DNA of 64,000 nt from Polaribacter sp. Z022 (GCF_023555495.1 NZ_JALCZO010000004.1:1-64000), one strand, 5' to 3'; shown: positions 51,908 to 61,891, numbered from the stretch's first letter. Numbers and translations are program-made. Notes: a model not told the origin generated them from the letters alone.

Positions 51908-51934
51908 GCCTCTTATTCTGTTTTTACTGCCTTA

Positions 51935-51942
51935 CAAATATA
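51935..51942 (-). promoter_or_regulatory. Promoter -7 element of the sigma operon
   Basis: Exact minus-strand TATATTTG, giving a leader of about 20 bases before the TTG start. Confidence 0.6.
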
Positions 51943-52028
51943 TAGACTACCAAAGTTTTAAAAAGGTTGTCTCAAAAAATATTTTTATTTAATTATATTA
52001 GCTAAAGTTATCAAAATCAACTAAAAAC

Positions 52029-53174
52029 ATGTCTAACTCTAGAAGAAAATTTATTAAAAAAAGTATTTTACTAAGTGCAAGTATCCCTATAATTAGTAGT
52101 GGATTATTATCTTGTAACAATAATAATGATAAGCCTTTATCAATATTAATTCTAGGTGGTACAAGTTTTTTGGGACCTCATCAAATAAAATATGCATTAG
52201 CAAGAGGACATAAAGTTTCTATTTTTACAAGAGGAAAAACAAAACCAAATGTAAATGTTGCTGTTTTTAATAAGGTAGAACATTTAATTGGTGATAGAGA
52301 ACATAATTTATCTGCCCTAGAAAACAGAAAATGGGATGTTGTTATTGATAATTCTGGAAGAAATGTTGAGTGGACAAAAAAAACCGCTCAACTTTTAAAA
52401 GATAATTGCCAACTTTATGTTTATACTTCATCTACAGGTGTTTATTTTCCTTATAAAACTGCAGACATAAAAGAATCTCAAAAAGTTTTGCATAAAATGC
52501 CTGATAATATTGATGATGAATTTTTAAAAATGGAATATGGTTATGGTGTTATGAAGGCTAATTCAGAACAAGAAACCATAAAAGCTTTTGGCAAAGAACG
52601 CTCTATAATTGTAAGACCAACTTATATGTTTGGTCCAGGTGATAAAACTGATAGATTTATGCATTGGCCTGTACGTTTAGCAAAAGGAGGAGAAATTTTA
52701 GTTCCTGGTAAAACAGAAGATCCTGTACAGTACATTGATGTTAGAGATGTTGCAGAATTTATGATTCGTTTAGCAGAACAAAAAGCTGCTGGAATTTATA
52801 ATGCTGTTGGTCCTTCTAATAAGGAAACCATGTTAAATTTTGTAACCAAAACTCAAAATATATTTGATGTAGAATCTACTTTAATACAAATTGATGATTA
52901 CGAATTTTTGAAAGAACATAAAGTATATTATTTAGTTCCTTGGATTCCTATTGATGAATTATCTTATGGTTCTGCTAGAGTTAGTAATAATTTTTCTATT
53001 AAAAATGGATTGACTTTTAGAGAAACCAAAACCTCTATAAAAGAAACTCATAATTGGTGGTATTCTGATAATTTAACTGATGAAAGACGTGCTAAATTTG
53101 AACAAAAAGAAAATTCGGTATTGATGAAAGAGAAAGAAATTATTGCTGCTTGGAAAAAGAAAACTAAAATTTAA
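52029..53174 (+). CDS. Tat-exported NAD-dependent epimerase/dehydratase, possible lipoprotein
   Basis: Protein of 381 residues. The N-terminus carries a twin-arginine signal (SRRKFIKKSILLSAS) and then a lipobox-like ISSGLLSC. The enzyme part is an atypical short-chain reductase: SILILGGTSFLGPHQIKYAL binds NAD, and YVYTSSTGVYFP, then KMEYGYGVMKANSEQ (Tyr-x3-Lys: YGVMK), IIVRPTYMFGPGD and VQYIDVRDVAEFM follow. Tat export implies the cofactor is loaded in the cytoplasm. Substrate unknown. Overlaps the next gene by one base (TAATG). Confidence 0.85.
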   Translation: MSNSRRKFIKKSILLSASIPIISSGLLSCNNNNDKPLSILILGGTSFLGPHQIKYALARGHKVSIFTRGKTKPNVNVAVFNKVEHLIGDREHNLSALENRKWDVVIDNSGRNVEWTKKTAQLLKDNCQLYVYTSSTGVYFPYKTADIKESQKVLHKMPDNIDDEFLKMEYGYGVMKANSEQETIKAFGKERSIIVRPTYMFGPGDKTDRFMHWPVRLAKGGEILVPGKTEDPVQYIDVRDVAEFMIRLAEQKAAGIYNAVGPSNKETMLNFVTKTQNIFDVESTLIQIDDYEFLKEHKVYYLVPWIPIDELSYGSARVSNNFSIKNGLTFRETKTSIKETHNWWYSDNLTDERRAKFEQKENSVLMKEKEIIAAWKKKTKI

Positions 53175-53713
53175 TGAAAAACTTACTAATAAAATTAAAG
53201 TTAATTGATTATTTAAACACAGAATTAAAAATTTCTAAAAGTGAATTTTTAAGAAAACTAAATTTGATAGTTGATGAGGGAAGCACAAATTCTTTAACAG
53301 ATATTTTTGATGTATTTTCATCTAGCAAAAATGAATATAAAGGAAAAGTAGATTTTTCAAAATTTGAAATAAAAAGAAAAAGGAAGTTTTTTGATATTAA
53401 TTTTAATTTCCCTTTAGCAAAAGGTACTGTAAATCAAAAAGGCGAATTACTTTATATAAATACTGAAATTAATGCTTTTAAAGGCTTAATAGTATTCTTC
53501 TTTATTATTTTACTTATTTTTTATTCAATATTCTTAATTACATTGATATTTGGAGGTATAAACGAAGGAAAAGAATCTTTAATTATAATTCCATTTATAT
53601 TAATTCATGGTTCTTTAATGATGGGAATACCATACTTATTTTTAAGAAAAAGTGTTGAACGTTTTAAATATAATTTTGAAAGAGAACTTTTTTATTTAAC
53701 TAAAGAAACATAA
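53174..53713 (+). CDS. Hypothetical membrane protein
   Basis: Not recognised. Protein of 179 residues: a soluble N-terminal part (to about 100), then two hydrophobic stretches (about 107-127 and 137-156) with a short Gly-rich turn (FGGINEGKES), then a basic tail (RKSVERFKYNFERELF). Translationally coupled to the Tat epimerase by TAATG, so probably made with it. No motif suggests a function. Confidence 0.65.
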   Translation: MKNLLIKLKLIDYLNTELKISKSEFLRKLNLIVDEGSTNSLTDIFDVFSSSKNEYKGKVDFSKFEIKRKRKFFDINFNFPLAKGTVNQKGELLYINTEINAFKGLIVFFFIILLIFYSIFLITLIFGGINEGKESLIIIPFILIHGSLMMGIPYLFLRKSVERFKYNFERELFYLTKET

Positions 53714-53714
53714 A

Positions 53715-53744
53715 AAAAAGGAACTCAATTTTGAGTTCCTTTTT
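53715..53744. terminator. Bidirectional terminator
   Basis: Stem GGAACTCAA / TTGAGTTCC with a 2-base loop, flanked by A and T runs, between convergent genes. Confidence 0.88.
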
Positions 53745-53767
53745 ATAAAATATATTATTAAATATTT

Positions 53768-54880
53768 TTAGTCTTCTTTTTTCTTGTCACTTTTAGAAGC
53801 TTTATTCCATATTTTAATTTCATCTTCTGCAGTAACTCCATCAAGTATTTCTACATTTACACCATCAGAAGTTCCTAATTTTAAAGTTTTCTTTTCAAAT
53901 TCTCCTTCTCCAGTTTTAACCTCTACATAAGGCTCTTCGGTTTTTTTATCAAACTTTAATAATGCTTCTTTTATAGATAAAACACTGTCTTTCTTTTCTA
54001 AAACTATATCAGCATTTGCACTGTAACCTGCTCTAATAAAGAATTTATCATCTAAAGAAACATCTGCTTTAATTTTAAATTGTACAGCTCCATTTTCTTC
54101 AGTTCCTTTAGGTGCAATAAAGTTTAATTTAGCTGGAAATTTCTTACCTGCAATTGCTCCAATTGAAACTTCTATATCACTTCCATTAATTAATTTTCCA
54201 ACTTCAGATTCATCAACCTTACCTTCAAAAATCATTTTATTCATATCTGCAATAGATGCAATAGTAGTTCCTGCATTAAAATTGTTAGACTGTATTACTT
54301 GATCTCCTTCTTTTACAGGAATTTCTAAAATTGTACCAGACATTTGTGCTACAATATTTGTATTTGCAGATGCTCCAGAACCAGAAGATCCTTTTTTAAT
54401 AATTTGATAATTATTTTGAGCATTTTTTAAATCTTGTTTTGCTTGGTTGTAAGTTAATTCTACAGCTTCATATTCTGCTCTAGAAATTACACCTTTTTCA
54501 AATAAGTTTTTGTTTCTCTTATAAGAAATTTCTGCATTACTTAACCTAATTTTAATATTATCTACAGTTCCTTTTGCACTAATTAAAGATTGCTCATTAG
54601 GTACAACTCTAACAGTTGCAATTAAATCTCCTTTTTTAACTTTGGCCCCCTCTAAAAGCATAATCTTATCAATAATACCCGTAATTTGTGGTTTAATATC
54701 AATTTCTTCTAATGGAGTAACCTTACCTGTTGCTACTGTTTTCTTAACAATAGTAGTTTTAAAAGGTGTTTCAGTTTCGTATTCTACAATACTCTTTTTG
54801 TTCTTTTTACCGAACCAAATAAGTGCAGCTATAAATAATACTGCTATTACTATTAAAATAATTTTTGCTCTTTTGCTCAT
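53768..54880 (-). CDS. Efflux periplasmic adaptor subunit (HlyD/MacA-like)
   Basis: Membrane-fusion protein of 370 residues with an N-terminal anchor helix (AKIILIVIAVLFIAALIWFG). Then come the lipoyl half KPQITGIIDKIMLLEGAKVKKGDLIATV, a short hairpin (about 105-160), AQMSGTILEIPVKEGDQV as the second lipoyl half, and the beta-barrel and proximal domains. It should link the ABC pump encoded by the next three genes upstream to an outer-membrane channel. Last gene of the four-gene operon. No TolC-like gene is here. Confidence 0.93.
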   Translation of the reverse strand: MSKRAKIILIVIAVLFIAALIWFGKKNKKSIVEYETETPFKTTIVKKTVATGKVTPLEEIDIKPQITGIIDKIMLLEGAKVKKGDLIATVRVVPNEQSLISAKGTVDNIKIRLSNAEISYKRNKNLFEKGVISRAEYEAVELTYNQAKQDLKNAQNNYQIIKKGSSGSGASANTNIVAQMSGTILEIPVKEGDQVIQSNNFNAGTTIASIADMNKMIFEGKVDESEVGKLINGSDIEVSIGAIAGKKFPAKLNFIAPKGTEENGAVQFKIKADVSLDDKFFIRAGYSANADIVLEKKDSVLSIKEALLKFDKKTEEPYVEVKTGEGEFEKKTLKLGTSDGVNVEILDGVTAEDEIKIWNKASKSDKKKED

Positions 54881-54896
54881 AATCTTGTTGATTGAT

Positions 54897-56141
54897 TTAT
54901 TCTTCTCTTAATGCTTCTATTGGTTTTACTATTGTTGCCATATGGGCAGGAATTAATCCTATTAATGTTCCTAAAATAATTAAAGTTACAAATGCTATTA
55001 ATATAATTGGAATATTTACGGTTGGATTTATTAATGCTGCATCTGGTCCTTGACCAAAATTAGTATCAATAATATATAAAATTAAACCTCCAAATACGAT
55101 ACCCAACATACCTGCAATGGTTGTTAAAAACACAGACTCTAATATAATTTGTTGCCTTATGCTTTTTGGAGTAGCTCCTAAAGCTCTTCTAATTCCTATT
55201 TCTTTTGTTCTTTCTTTTACAGTAATTAAAAGAATATTACCAATTGCAAATACTCCTGCAATTAAAGTTGCAATACCAACAAACCATGTAAGAAATTGCA
55301 TTCCTGTTAAAAACCCAGTTACTTTACCTATTTCTTTACCTAAGTTTGCACTTCCAAAAGCTCTTTTATCTTCTGGATGCACTTTATGTAAGTTTTTAAG
55401 CGTTAAAAGAATATCTCTTTCCATTTGCTCAATATCTGTACCTTCATTTGCAGTAATCATCATCCAATCTATCTTATCTGCGGTATTGTATACTTTTTTG
55501 AACGTTGTAAACGGAATATATGCTGTATCTCCATCAAAATCTATAGTATTTGATGGTTCATAAACCCCAATTACTTTATAATTTATAGCATTAATTTTAA
55601 TATACTCACCTATAGGCATTGCATCTTTATCAAAAAGTTGTTTGTACATATCTTCTGATATTACTGCAACTTTTGCTGATGATAACATATCGTTTTCATT
55701 TAAAAAACGACCATATATTAATTTTTTCTTCTGAATTTGATCTAATACAGGATAATCTCCACTAACATTAAAATTACCAGATTTAAACTCATGAGTTACC
55801 AAGTTATTTGTTTGATTTCTTGGTGCTAATAATTTAATTTCTTTAGAATATTCTGATGTTAAAGCTTCAATATCATTCGTAGTTAAACTAAATCTTCTTC
55901 CTTTTTGAAAACCTTTAAAAGGTGTATCTGTAGATTGTGTCCAAACAAAAACACTGTTTGTTGCAAAGTTTCCAAATAATTTATTAAAACCATTTTCCAT
56001 TCCTCTTGCAGCTCCTAATAAAACTACTAATAAGAAAATACCCCACAAAACACCAATAATAGTAATTACTGTTCTTATTTTGTTTTTACGGATACTACCG
56101 TAAATTTCTTGCCATGTATCTGAATCGAATAAAAACTTCAT
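54897..56141 (-). CDS. ABC transporter permease (MacB/FtsX-like), second copy
   Basis: Permease of 414 residues with one N-terminal helix (KIRTVITIIGVLWGIFLLVVLLGAARG), a periplasmic MacB core (about 45-280), and three C-terminal helices with TKEIGIRRALGATPKSIRQQIILESV between them. The closing LIPAHMATIVKPIEALREE is family-typical. Pairs with the 410-residue permease next to it, so the transporter is likely a heterodimer. 16 bases before the adaptor gene. Confidence 0.94.
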   Translation of the reverse strand: MKFLFDSDTWQEIYGSIRKNKIRTVITIIGVLWGIFLLVVLLGAARGMENGFNKLFGNFATNSVFVWTQSTDTPFKGFQKGRRFSLTTNDIEALTSEYSKEIKLLAPRNQTNNLVTHEFKSGNFNVSGDYPVLDQIQKKKLIYGRFLNENDMLSSAKVAVISEDMYKQLFDKDAMPIGEYIKINAINYKVIGVYEPSNTIDFDGDTAYIPFTTFKKVYNTADKIDWMMITANEGTDIEQMERDILLTLKNLHKVHPEDKRAFGSANLGKEIGKVTGFLTGMQFLTWFVGIATLIAGVFAIGNILLITVKERTKEIGIRRALGATPKSIRQQIILESVFLTTIAGMLGIVFGGLILYIIDTNFGQGPDAALINPTVNIPIILIAFVTLIILGTLIGLIPAHMATIVKPIEALREE

Positions 56142-56143
56142 AA

Positions 56144-57376
56144 TTAATCTGCTCTTAGTGCTACAATAGGTTTAATATTCGCTGCTTTTTTTGCTGGTAA
56201 ATATCCTGCAATTAATCCTGAAATAATTAATACAATAGTTGCTCCTATTACAATACCAGGACTAACACTTGGGTCTTTAATAAAATAATCTTCTTCTAAA
56301 CTATCTCCAATAAAACTTAAAATATAAGTTCCTAATGATAAGCCTAAATAACCTGCAATTGTTGTAATTAAAACAGATTCTTGTACAACCATACCTACAA
56401 TAGAACCAGGTTTTGCACCTAAAGCTTTTCTAATTCCGAATTCTTTTGTTCTTTCTTTTATTACAAAAATCATAATATTAGAAATACCTATTATACCTGC
56501 AATTAAAGTTCCTGAACCTACAAAAACAACAATTAAATATAAAACAAACATAAACTGACCCACACCTTTGTTAGCTTCTGCCATATTTCTTACAGAAAGT
56601 GCACTTTGATCATCTGGATGAATGTTCATTTTTTTACGCAAATCACGCTCCATTTTATTACCAAAAGCTATGGCTGCATCTAAACTTAAGTTTGGATTGT
56701 ATCCTAAATTAATTTGACTAATATAATCGTTATTACCATACATCATTTGTGCTGTACTAACAGGCATGTATGCTTGTCTTTCTTCATTATCTCCTCCCTC
56801 ATCAGAAAAAACACCAATAATTAAAAAAGAACTTCCGTTTACATTTACTCTTTTATTTAAAGCAGGTTTATTACCAAATAAATCTTCTTTAATTAATCTA
56901 CCAATTACAAGAACTTTAGATTTTTCTTTAATATCTCTTTCATTTAAATAACGTCCTTCATCTATAATCGTTTTTTCTAAAAATTGATGATCTGGATGTA
57001 CTGCTCTTAAACGATAATTATCTGCTTTACTCTTATATTTAATAGCAACACTTTTATAAATTCTTGCAGATTGATATTGAATTTTATTTGCATACTCATC
57101 ACCTACATAATCATATTCTTTATTGGTAAGTTGTACTCTTCTACCAGTTTGCAAGCCTTTGTATGGTTTAGAGGTTTTCCAAACACGAACAAACATTGCA
57201 TTTTGAGCATCATCATTAAATGCACTTTTAAAAGAGTTACTTAAACCACTAACAATACCGAAAAGTAGGGTAAATAATAAAATAGCAAAAGCTACTGTAA
57301 AACCAGACATTACAGAACGTAATCTGTTTTTATTAATGCTTTGAAATATTTCTCTCCAACGATCTAAATCAAACAT
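56144..57376 (-). CDS. ABC transporter permease (MacB/FtsX-like), first copy
   Basis: Permease of 410 residues, same plan as its neighbour: N-terminal helix (LRSVMSGFTVAFAILLFTLLFGIVSG), periplasmic core, then three C-terminal helices with RTKEFGIRKALGAKPGSIVGMVVQESV and ending AGYLPAKKAANIKPIVALRAD. Diverged from the second permease, consistent with an old duplication. Two bases separate it from each of its neighbours. Confidence 0.94.
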   Translation of the reverse strand: MFDLDRWREIFQSINKNRLRSVMSGFTVAFAILLFTLLFGIVSGLSNSFKSAFNDDAQNAMFVRVWKTSKPYKGLQTGRRVQLTNKEYDYVGDEYANKIQYQSARIYKSVAIKYKSKADNYRLRAVHPDHQFLEKTIIDEGRYLNERDIKEKSKVLVIGRLIKEDLFGNKPALNKRVNVNGSSFLIIGVFSDEGGDNEERQAYMPVSTAQMMYGNNDYISQINLGYNPNLSLDAAIAFGNKMERDLRKKMNIHPDDQSALSVRNMAEANKGVGQFMFVLYLIVVFVGSGTLIAGIIGISNIMIFVIKERTKEFGIRKALGAKPGSIVGMVVQESVLITTIAGYLGLSLGTYILSFIGDSLEEDYFIKDPSVSPGIVIGATIVLIISGLIAGYLPAKKAANIKPIVALRAD

Positions 57377-57378
57377 AA

Positions 57379-58071
57379 TTAAACGGCTTTAGATGCTTTT
57401 GTATACTCATCACTAATTATAATACCGTCTTTTAAACGTACAACTCTTTTGGTTTGTTCTGCAACTTCTTCTTCGTGCGTAATTACAAAAACTGTCATTC
57501 CTTCATCATTAATGTCTTTTAATAAATCCATAACAGAATCTGTAGTTGTAGAGTCTAATGCTCCTGTTGGTTCATCAGCTAAAACAACTTTTGGTTTTGT
57601 TACCAATGCTCTTGCAATTGCAACACGTTGTTTTTGACCTCCAGAAAGTTCGTTTGGTAAATGGTTTGCCCAATCTTTTAAACCTACTTTATCTAAATAC
57701 TCTAAAGCTATTTTTAAACGTTCTTTTCTATTCATTCCTTTATAATACAAAGGAAGAGCCACGTTTTCTAGAGCAGTTTTATAGGATATTAAGTTAAAAG
57801 ACTGAAACACAAATCCTAAAAATTTATTTCTAAGAATTGCTGCTTTTTTCTCGTTTAAGTTTTTTATTAATTGACCATTTAAAAAATAATCTCCTTCATC
57901 ATGTTCATCTAAAAGACCTACTATATTTAATAAAGTAGATTTACCTGAACCAGAAGATCCCATAATAGAAACAAATTCTCCTTCTTTAATATGCAAATCT
58001 ATTCCTTTTAATACGTGTAAAGAATCTTTACCTATAGGATAAGATTTGTGTAGTTTTTCTATTCTAATCAT
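57379..58071 (-). CDS. ABC transporter ATP-binding protein (MacB/LolD-type)
   Basis: ATPase of 230 residues: Walker A GSSGSGKST (38-46), Q-loop VFQSFNLISYKTALENV, signature LSGGQKQR, Walker B VVLADEPTGALDS and H-loop VITHE. First gene of the operon encoding ATPase, two permeases and adaptor, the usual Bacteroidota form of MacAB-like efflux (drugs, peptides or envelope lipids; substrate unknown). A TACTTTAG element lies about 18 bases upstream. Confidence 0.95.
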   Translation of the reverse strand: MIRIEKLHKSYPIGKDSLHVLKGIDLHIKEGEFVSIMGSSGSGKSTLLNIVGLLDEHDEGDYFLNGQLIKNLNEKKAAILRNKFLGFVFQSFNLISYKTALENVALPLYYKGMNRKERLKIALEYLDKVGLKDWANHLPNELSGGQKQRVAIARALVTKPKVVLADEPTGALDSTTTDSVMDLLKDINDEGMTVFVITHEEEVAEQTKRVVRLKDGIIISDEYTKASKAV

Positions 58072-58088
58072 TGTTGGTTAATTTTAAA

Positions 58089-58096
58089 CTAAAGTA
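58089..58096 (-). promoter_or_regulatory. Possible promoter -7 element of the efflux operon
   Basis: Minus-strand TACTTTAG, one change from TAnnTTTG, 18 bases before the ATPase ATG. Confidence 0.45.
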
Positions 58097-58219
58097 CCGA
58101 AAGCTATTGATTGCGTTTACTAATATTTTGTTAAAAGCAATTATGAATAATTAACTTAATACAAACATAAGACGTACAATTAAAATAAATGTTACAAGAA
58201 ATATAAAAAAAAGATAAAG

Positions 58220-58227
58220 TATCTTTG
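58220..58227 (+). promoter_or_regulatory. Promoter -7 element of the DCC1-family gene
   Basis: Exact TATCTTTG, 24 bases before the ATG. Confidence 0.68.
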
Positions 58228-58251
58228 TAATACTAAACTTAAAGCCAATAA

Positions 58252-58668
58252 ATGGTTGATATACCTAATAATAAAAAAATTATTTTATTTGATGGAGTTT
58301 GTAATTTATGCAATACTTCTGTTTTAAAAGTTATTAAATACGATAAAAACAACGTGTTTTTATTTGCTGCTTTACAATCTGAAAAAGGAAAAGAAATAAT
58401 AAACTATTTAGGTATAGATACTTCTAAAATAGATTCAATAATTTTATATGAACCAGGTGTTTCTTACGAAATTAAATCTACAGCTGCCTTAAAAATAATG
58501 AAAGAGTTTAAAGGTTTTTGGAGTCTTACAAGTATTTTTATGCTTTTGCCAGAAGGTTTTAGAAATTCTGTTTACAATTATATTGCAAAAAATAGGTACA
58601 AATGGTTTGGTAAAAAAGAAAGTTGCATGATACCTACTCCTGAATTAAAAGCTAAATTTTTAGATTAA
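58252..58668 (+). CDS. DCC1-like thiol-disulfide oxidoreductase family protein (DUF393)
   Basis: Protein of 138 residues with the family motif FDGVCNLC (Asp14, Cys17-x2-Cys20), a thioredoxin-like redox pair, and FAALQSEKGKEIINYLG and FRNSVYNYIAKNRYKWFGKKESCMIP. Role is inferred as a disulfide oxidoreductase; the partner is unknown. One base before the HAD hydrolase, forming a two-gene operon. Confidence 0.9.
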   Translation: MVDIPNNKKIILFDGVCNLCNTSVLKVIKYDKNNVFLFAALQSEKGKEIINYLGIDTSKIDSIILYEPGVSYEIKSTAALKIMKEFKGFWSLTSIFMLLPEGFRNSVYNYIAKNRYKWFGKKESCMIPTPELKAKFLD

Positions 58669-58669
58669 A

Positions 58670-59326
58670 ATGAAATTACCTAAAGAAATTAAATGTGTCA
58701 TTTTTGACATGGATGGTGTAATTATAGATTCTGAAGAAATTCATAAAAAAGCCTATTATGAAACCTTTAATGCTATTGGTGTAGATGTTTCTGATGATTT
58801 ATACAAAACACTTACAGGTTCTTCCACAATAAATGCGTTTCAAAAATTAGTAAATCATTTTAAGTTAGAATTAAATCCAGAAGATTTAGTTAAAAATAAA
58901 AGAGCACGTTATGTAAACTTTTTTGAAAACGACCCAACTTTACATTTAGTAAAAGGTGTAGAAGATTTAATAAAACATTGTTATAACAAAGGTTTAACTT
59001 TAATTCTTGCCTCCTCTTCTGCTATGGTTAATATAGATAGAGTTTTTAACAGATTTAATTTAAACCAATATTTTACTGCTAAAATTAGTGGTGCAGATTT
59101 AACAGAGTCTAAACCACATCCAGAAATTTTTGAAAAAGCTGCCATTTTAGGAAATACTCCCAAAGAAAACTGTATCGTAATTGAAGATTCTGACAATGGT
59201 GTAAAAGCAGCAAACGATGCTGGAATTTTTGTTTTTGGTTTTAAAAATCCTATGGCTGATGATCAAACTTTAGAAAATGCAGATTTTATTATCAATAATT
59301 TTAAAAGATTGAAAAAATTAATTTAA
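58670..59326 (+). CDS. HAD-family hydrolase, beta-phosphoglucomutase-like
   Basis: Phosphatase/mutase-like protein of 218 residues. Motif I VIFDMDGVIIDS has Asp13 (nucleophile) and Asp15. Motif II is LILASSS; KPHPEIFEKAA gives the Lys; motif IV is CIVIEDSDNGVKAANDAG. The helical cap lies between residues 18 and 90. Such proteins dephosphorylate sugar phosphates or act as beta-phosphoglucomutase; the substrate is not clear. Follows the DCC1 gene by one base. Confidence 0.9.
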   Translation: MKLPKEIKCVIFDMDGVIIDSEEIHKKAYYETFNAIGVDVSDDLYKTLTGSSTINAFQKLVNHFKLELNPEDLVKNKRARYVNFFENDPTLHLVKGVEDLIKHCYNKGLTLILASSSAMVNIDRVFNRFNLNQYFTAKISGADLTESKPHPEIFEKAAILGNTPKENCIVIEDSDNGVKAANDAGIFVFGFKNPMADDQTLENADFIINNFKRLKKLI

Positions 59327-59427
59327 AAGAAGCATCTATTAACTTAATAAATCTAGCTAGTTTAATTGGTTTAAAAGCAATGTCTATTTTAGATTAAATA
59401 AAACACCAACAATTTTTTTAAAAAAAC

Positions 59428-61878
59428 TTACAATAATTTAGCCATTGCTTCTTTTATGATAGCAGTGTTCTTAACTCTATTTGGTGTGTTTTTAGTTTTT
59501 TGATCTTGTACCATTCTTCGCATTAAATTGATAACAACTTTATCAAAATTATACTGCTTAAATTGGTTTCCTTTAACAACCATATCATTTACTAAATTTT
59601 GAATTGCTTCTGTATTATTACTTTCAGAAATTTGAGTAAAAGCCTTATTATACATAGCTTTTGTTTTTTTATCTGCATTTAAATACATACCAGACAATAC
59701 ACTTTTAGCTATAAATGGCAATTCTTTTTCATCGTTTTCTTCAATAAAAATACGAGTTAATGGAGTTGCTAATATTTTTCTAACTTCATCTGGCAATGTT
59801 TTAGATTTTACAACTGCTGTTTGTTTATCTATATAATACATAGCAACTAAAGCTTTTCCTAAAACTGCATACGATTTACTTTCTAAAGCTTTTTCGAAAA
59901 TACCTTTTAACTCTGGGTCTGTTAATTTTCCTAAAGTTTCTATTGCTACAGCTTGCACTAATGTTTTTGGATCATTATTAGCTATTTTCATTATTTTTTG
60001 AATAGCTGTTTTTTTAGAAAATTTATTTATTAAATCTATATTTTCTAAAGCTAAAATTCTAATTCTATAAGAATCATCACTCATAGCATTGGCAATAGCA
60101 TTAAAGGCAATTTTTTCTTCTTGCTTTTTTGCAACTTCTAATAAAGCTTCTCTTCTATGAGTAAAATTTTCTGCATTTTTTAACTGAAAAATATAATCAC
60201 TTAAAACTTTATTTTCTATTATTTTACATAATAAAACTCCATCAGCATTTACTTGAATTAAGGTAGGCTGTTTAGTGTAAGAAAATTTAAATGAAGCATC
60301 TTTACCATTAACAAAAACTTTGTGTCTATACTTTTTTCCTTTTTCAAAAATATCGATAGCTATAGGAAACTTAAATTCATTATTATTTAATTGTAATAAA
60401 TTTACGGTTACTGTTTTTTGAATTGTATTATAATCATAAGAAACTTCTATTTCTGGATGACCAGAATTGTAATACCATTGATTAAAAAACCAGTTTAAAT
60501 CTTTACCAGTAATTTTTTCGAAAACTAAACGCAATTGATGTACTTCTGCTGCTTTGTATTTATTTTCTATTAAGTACGTCTTTAATCCTAAGAAAAAAGC
60601 TTCATCACCTAAATAATTACGTAACATATGCAAAATAGATCCACCTTTGTTATAGCTTACTAAATCAAACATATCTTCTTTATCATCGTAATTAAAACGC
60701 ACCAAATGTTTTTCGCTATTTAAACCATTTTTATAGGCTTCTCTATCTTTAAACAAATGCATATCTGCATCTAATTTTCCGTATTTATATTCTCTCCACA
60801 AATACTCACTATAATTAGCAAAAGATTCATTTAAAGTTAAGTTAGACCAACTTTCTGAAGTAACTAAATCTCCAAACCAATGATGAAACAATTCGTGTGC
60901 AATTGTGTTTTCTTGTACATTTTCATCTATTAATTGTCCTGGAGTTTGGTATGCATTTTCACCATGAATTACAGCTGTTGTATTCTCCATTGCTCCAGAT
61001 ACATAATCTCTACCAACAATCTGACTGTATTTATTCCAAGGATACTCTACACCTAATTTTTCTGAAAAGAATTTCATCATTTCTGGTGTTAAACCAAAAA
61101 TATCTCGTGCATAAGGTGCATATTCTTTTTCTACATAATAATTAATAGGAATATTTTTATAAGAATCTTTAACTATTTCATACTCTCCTACTCCCATAAA
61201 AAATAAATAAGGAGCGTGTTTTTGATCCATTTTCCAATAATCTGTTCTGTTAATTCCATTTTTGGTTTGACTCACTAATTTTCCATTAGAAAGTGTAACA
61301 AACTTATCTGGAACAGTCATATAAATTTCTTGAGTAGTTTTTTGATTTGGACTATCTATTGTTGGAAACCAACAACTACTTGCTTCTGTTTCTCCTTGTG
61401 TCCAAATTTGTGTTGGTTTGTTTTTATCAAAACCATCTGCATTTATAAAATACAATCCTTTTGCATCTGTAATAGCTGCACTTCCTTTTTGCTTCACTTT
61501 TTCTGGACGAGCAGTGTATTTTATATAAACTGTAAATTCTTCTTCTTTAGTATATTCTTTTGGTAAATCTATAATGATTTTAAAATCATCATAATTAAAA
61601 TCTAATTTTTGATTGTTTAGAACAACATTATGAATAATCATTGATTTGGCATCTAAAGTTAATTTATTAGTTGCATAAAAATGTGGTTTTACTGTAACCC
61701 AAGCTTCACCATTTAATTGTTTGTCTTTAAAATTAAAATCTACTTTTAATTTTGTGTGTATTAAATCGTGAATTTTATCTCTTTCTGGTTTGTAAGTAGT
61801 ATAGGTTTGAGAAAAACTTACCAAACTTATCATTGTTAAAACAACAAAGAGCATTTTTTTAATCATCATAAACATCAT
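59428..61878 (-). CDS. M1-family metallo-aminopeptidase, exported
   Basis: Zinc aminopeptidase of 816 residues. Signal peptide within the first 25 residues (LFVVLTMISLVSFSQ); the start is ATG at 61878, or 61866 which gives a neater signal. The exopeptidase motif GAMEN is at 295-299; zinc motif HELFH at 328-332 with the third ligand Glu351 (NESFANY). The C-terminal 250 residues are HEAT-like helices. It should trim N-terminal residues from peptides in the periplasm, perhaps for amino acid uptake. Single gene; a TATTTTTG element lies just upstream. Confidence 0.94.
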   Translation of the reverse strand: MMFMMIKKMLFVVLTMISLVSFSQTYTTYKPERDKIHDLIHTKLKVDFNFKDKQLNGEAWVTVKPHFYATNKLTLDAKSMIIHNVVLNNQKLDFNYDDFKIIIDLPKEYTKEEEFTVYIKYTARPEKVKQKGSAAITDAKGLYFINADGFDKNKPTQIWTQGETEASSCWFPTIDSPNQKTTQEIYMTVPDKFVTLSNGKLVSQTKNGINRTDYWKMDQKHAPYLFFMGVGEYEIVKDSYKNIPINYYVEKEYAPYARDIFGLTPEMMKFFSEKLGVEYPWNKYSQIVGRDYVSGAMENTTAVIHGENAYQTPGQLIDENVQENTIAHELFHHWFGDLVTSESWSNLTLNESFANYSEYLWREYKYGKLDADMHLFKDREAYKNGLNSEKHLVRFNYDDKEDMFDLVSYNKGGSILHMLRNYLGDEAFFLGLKTYLIENKYKAAEVHQLRLVFEKITGKDLNWFFNQWYYNSGHPEIEVSYDYNTIQKTVTVNLLQLNNNEFKFPIAIDIFEKGKKYRHKVFVNGKDASFKFSYTKQPTLIQVNADGVLLCKIIENKVLSDYIFQLKNAENFTHRREALLEVAKKQEEKIAFNAIANAMSDDSYRIRILALENIDLINKFSKKTAIQKIMKIANNDPKTLVQAVAIETLGKLTDPELKGIFEKALESKSYAVLGKALVAMYYIDKQTAVVKSKTLPDEVRKILATPLTRIFIEENDEKELPFIAKSVLSGMYLNADKKTKAMYNKAFTQISESNNTEAIQNLVNDMVVKGNQFKQYNFDKVVINLMRRMVQDQKTKNTPNRVKNTAIIKEAMAKLL

Positions 61879-61891
61879 TTTCTAAAAGCAT

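Noticed and set aside
59327..59427. A short open stretch after the HAD gene ending in AMSILD
   Set aside because: It is about 25 codons long with no suitable start or ribosome site; it may be a remnant but cannot be supported as a gene.
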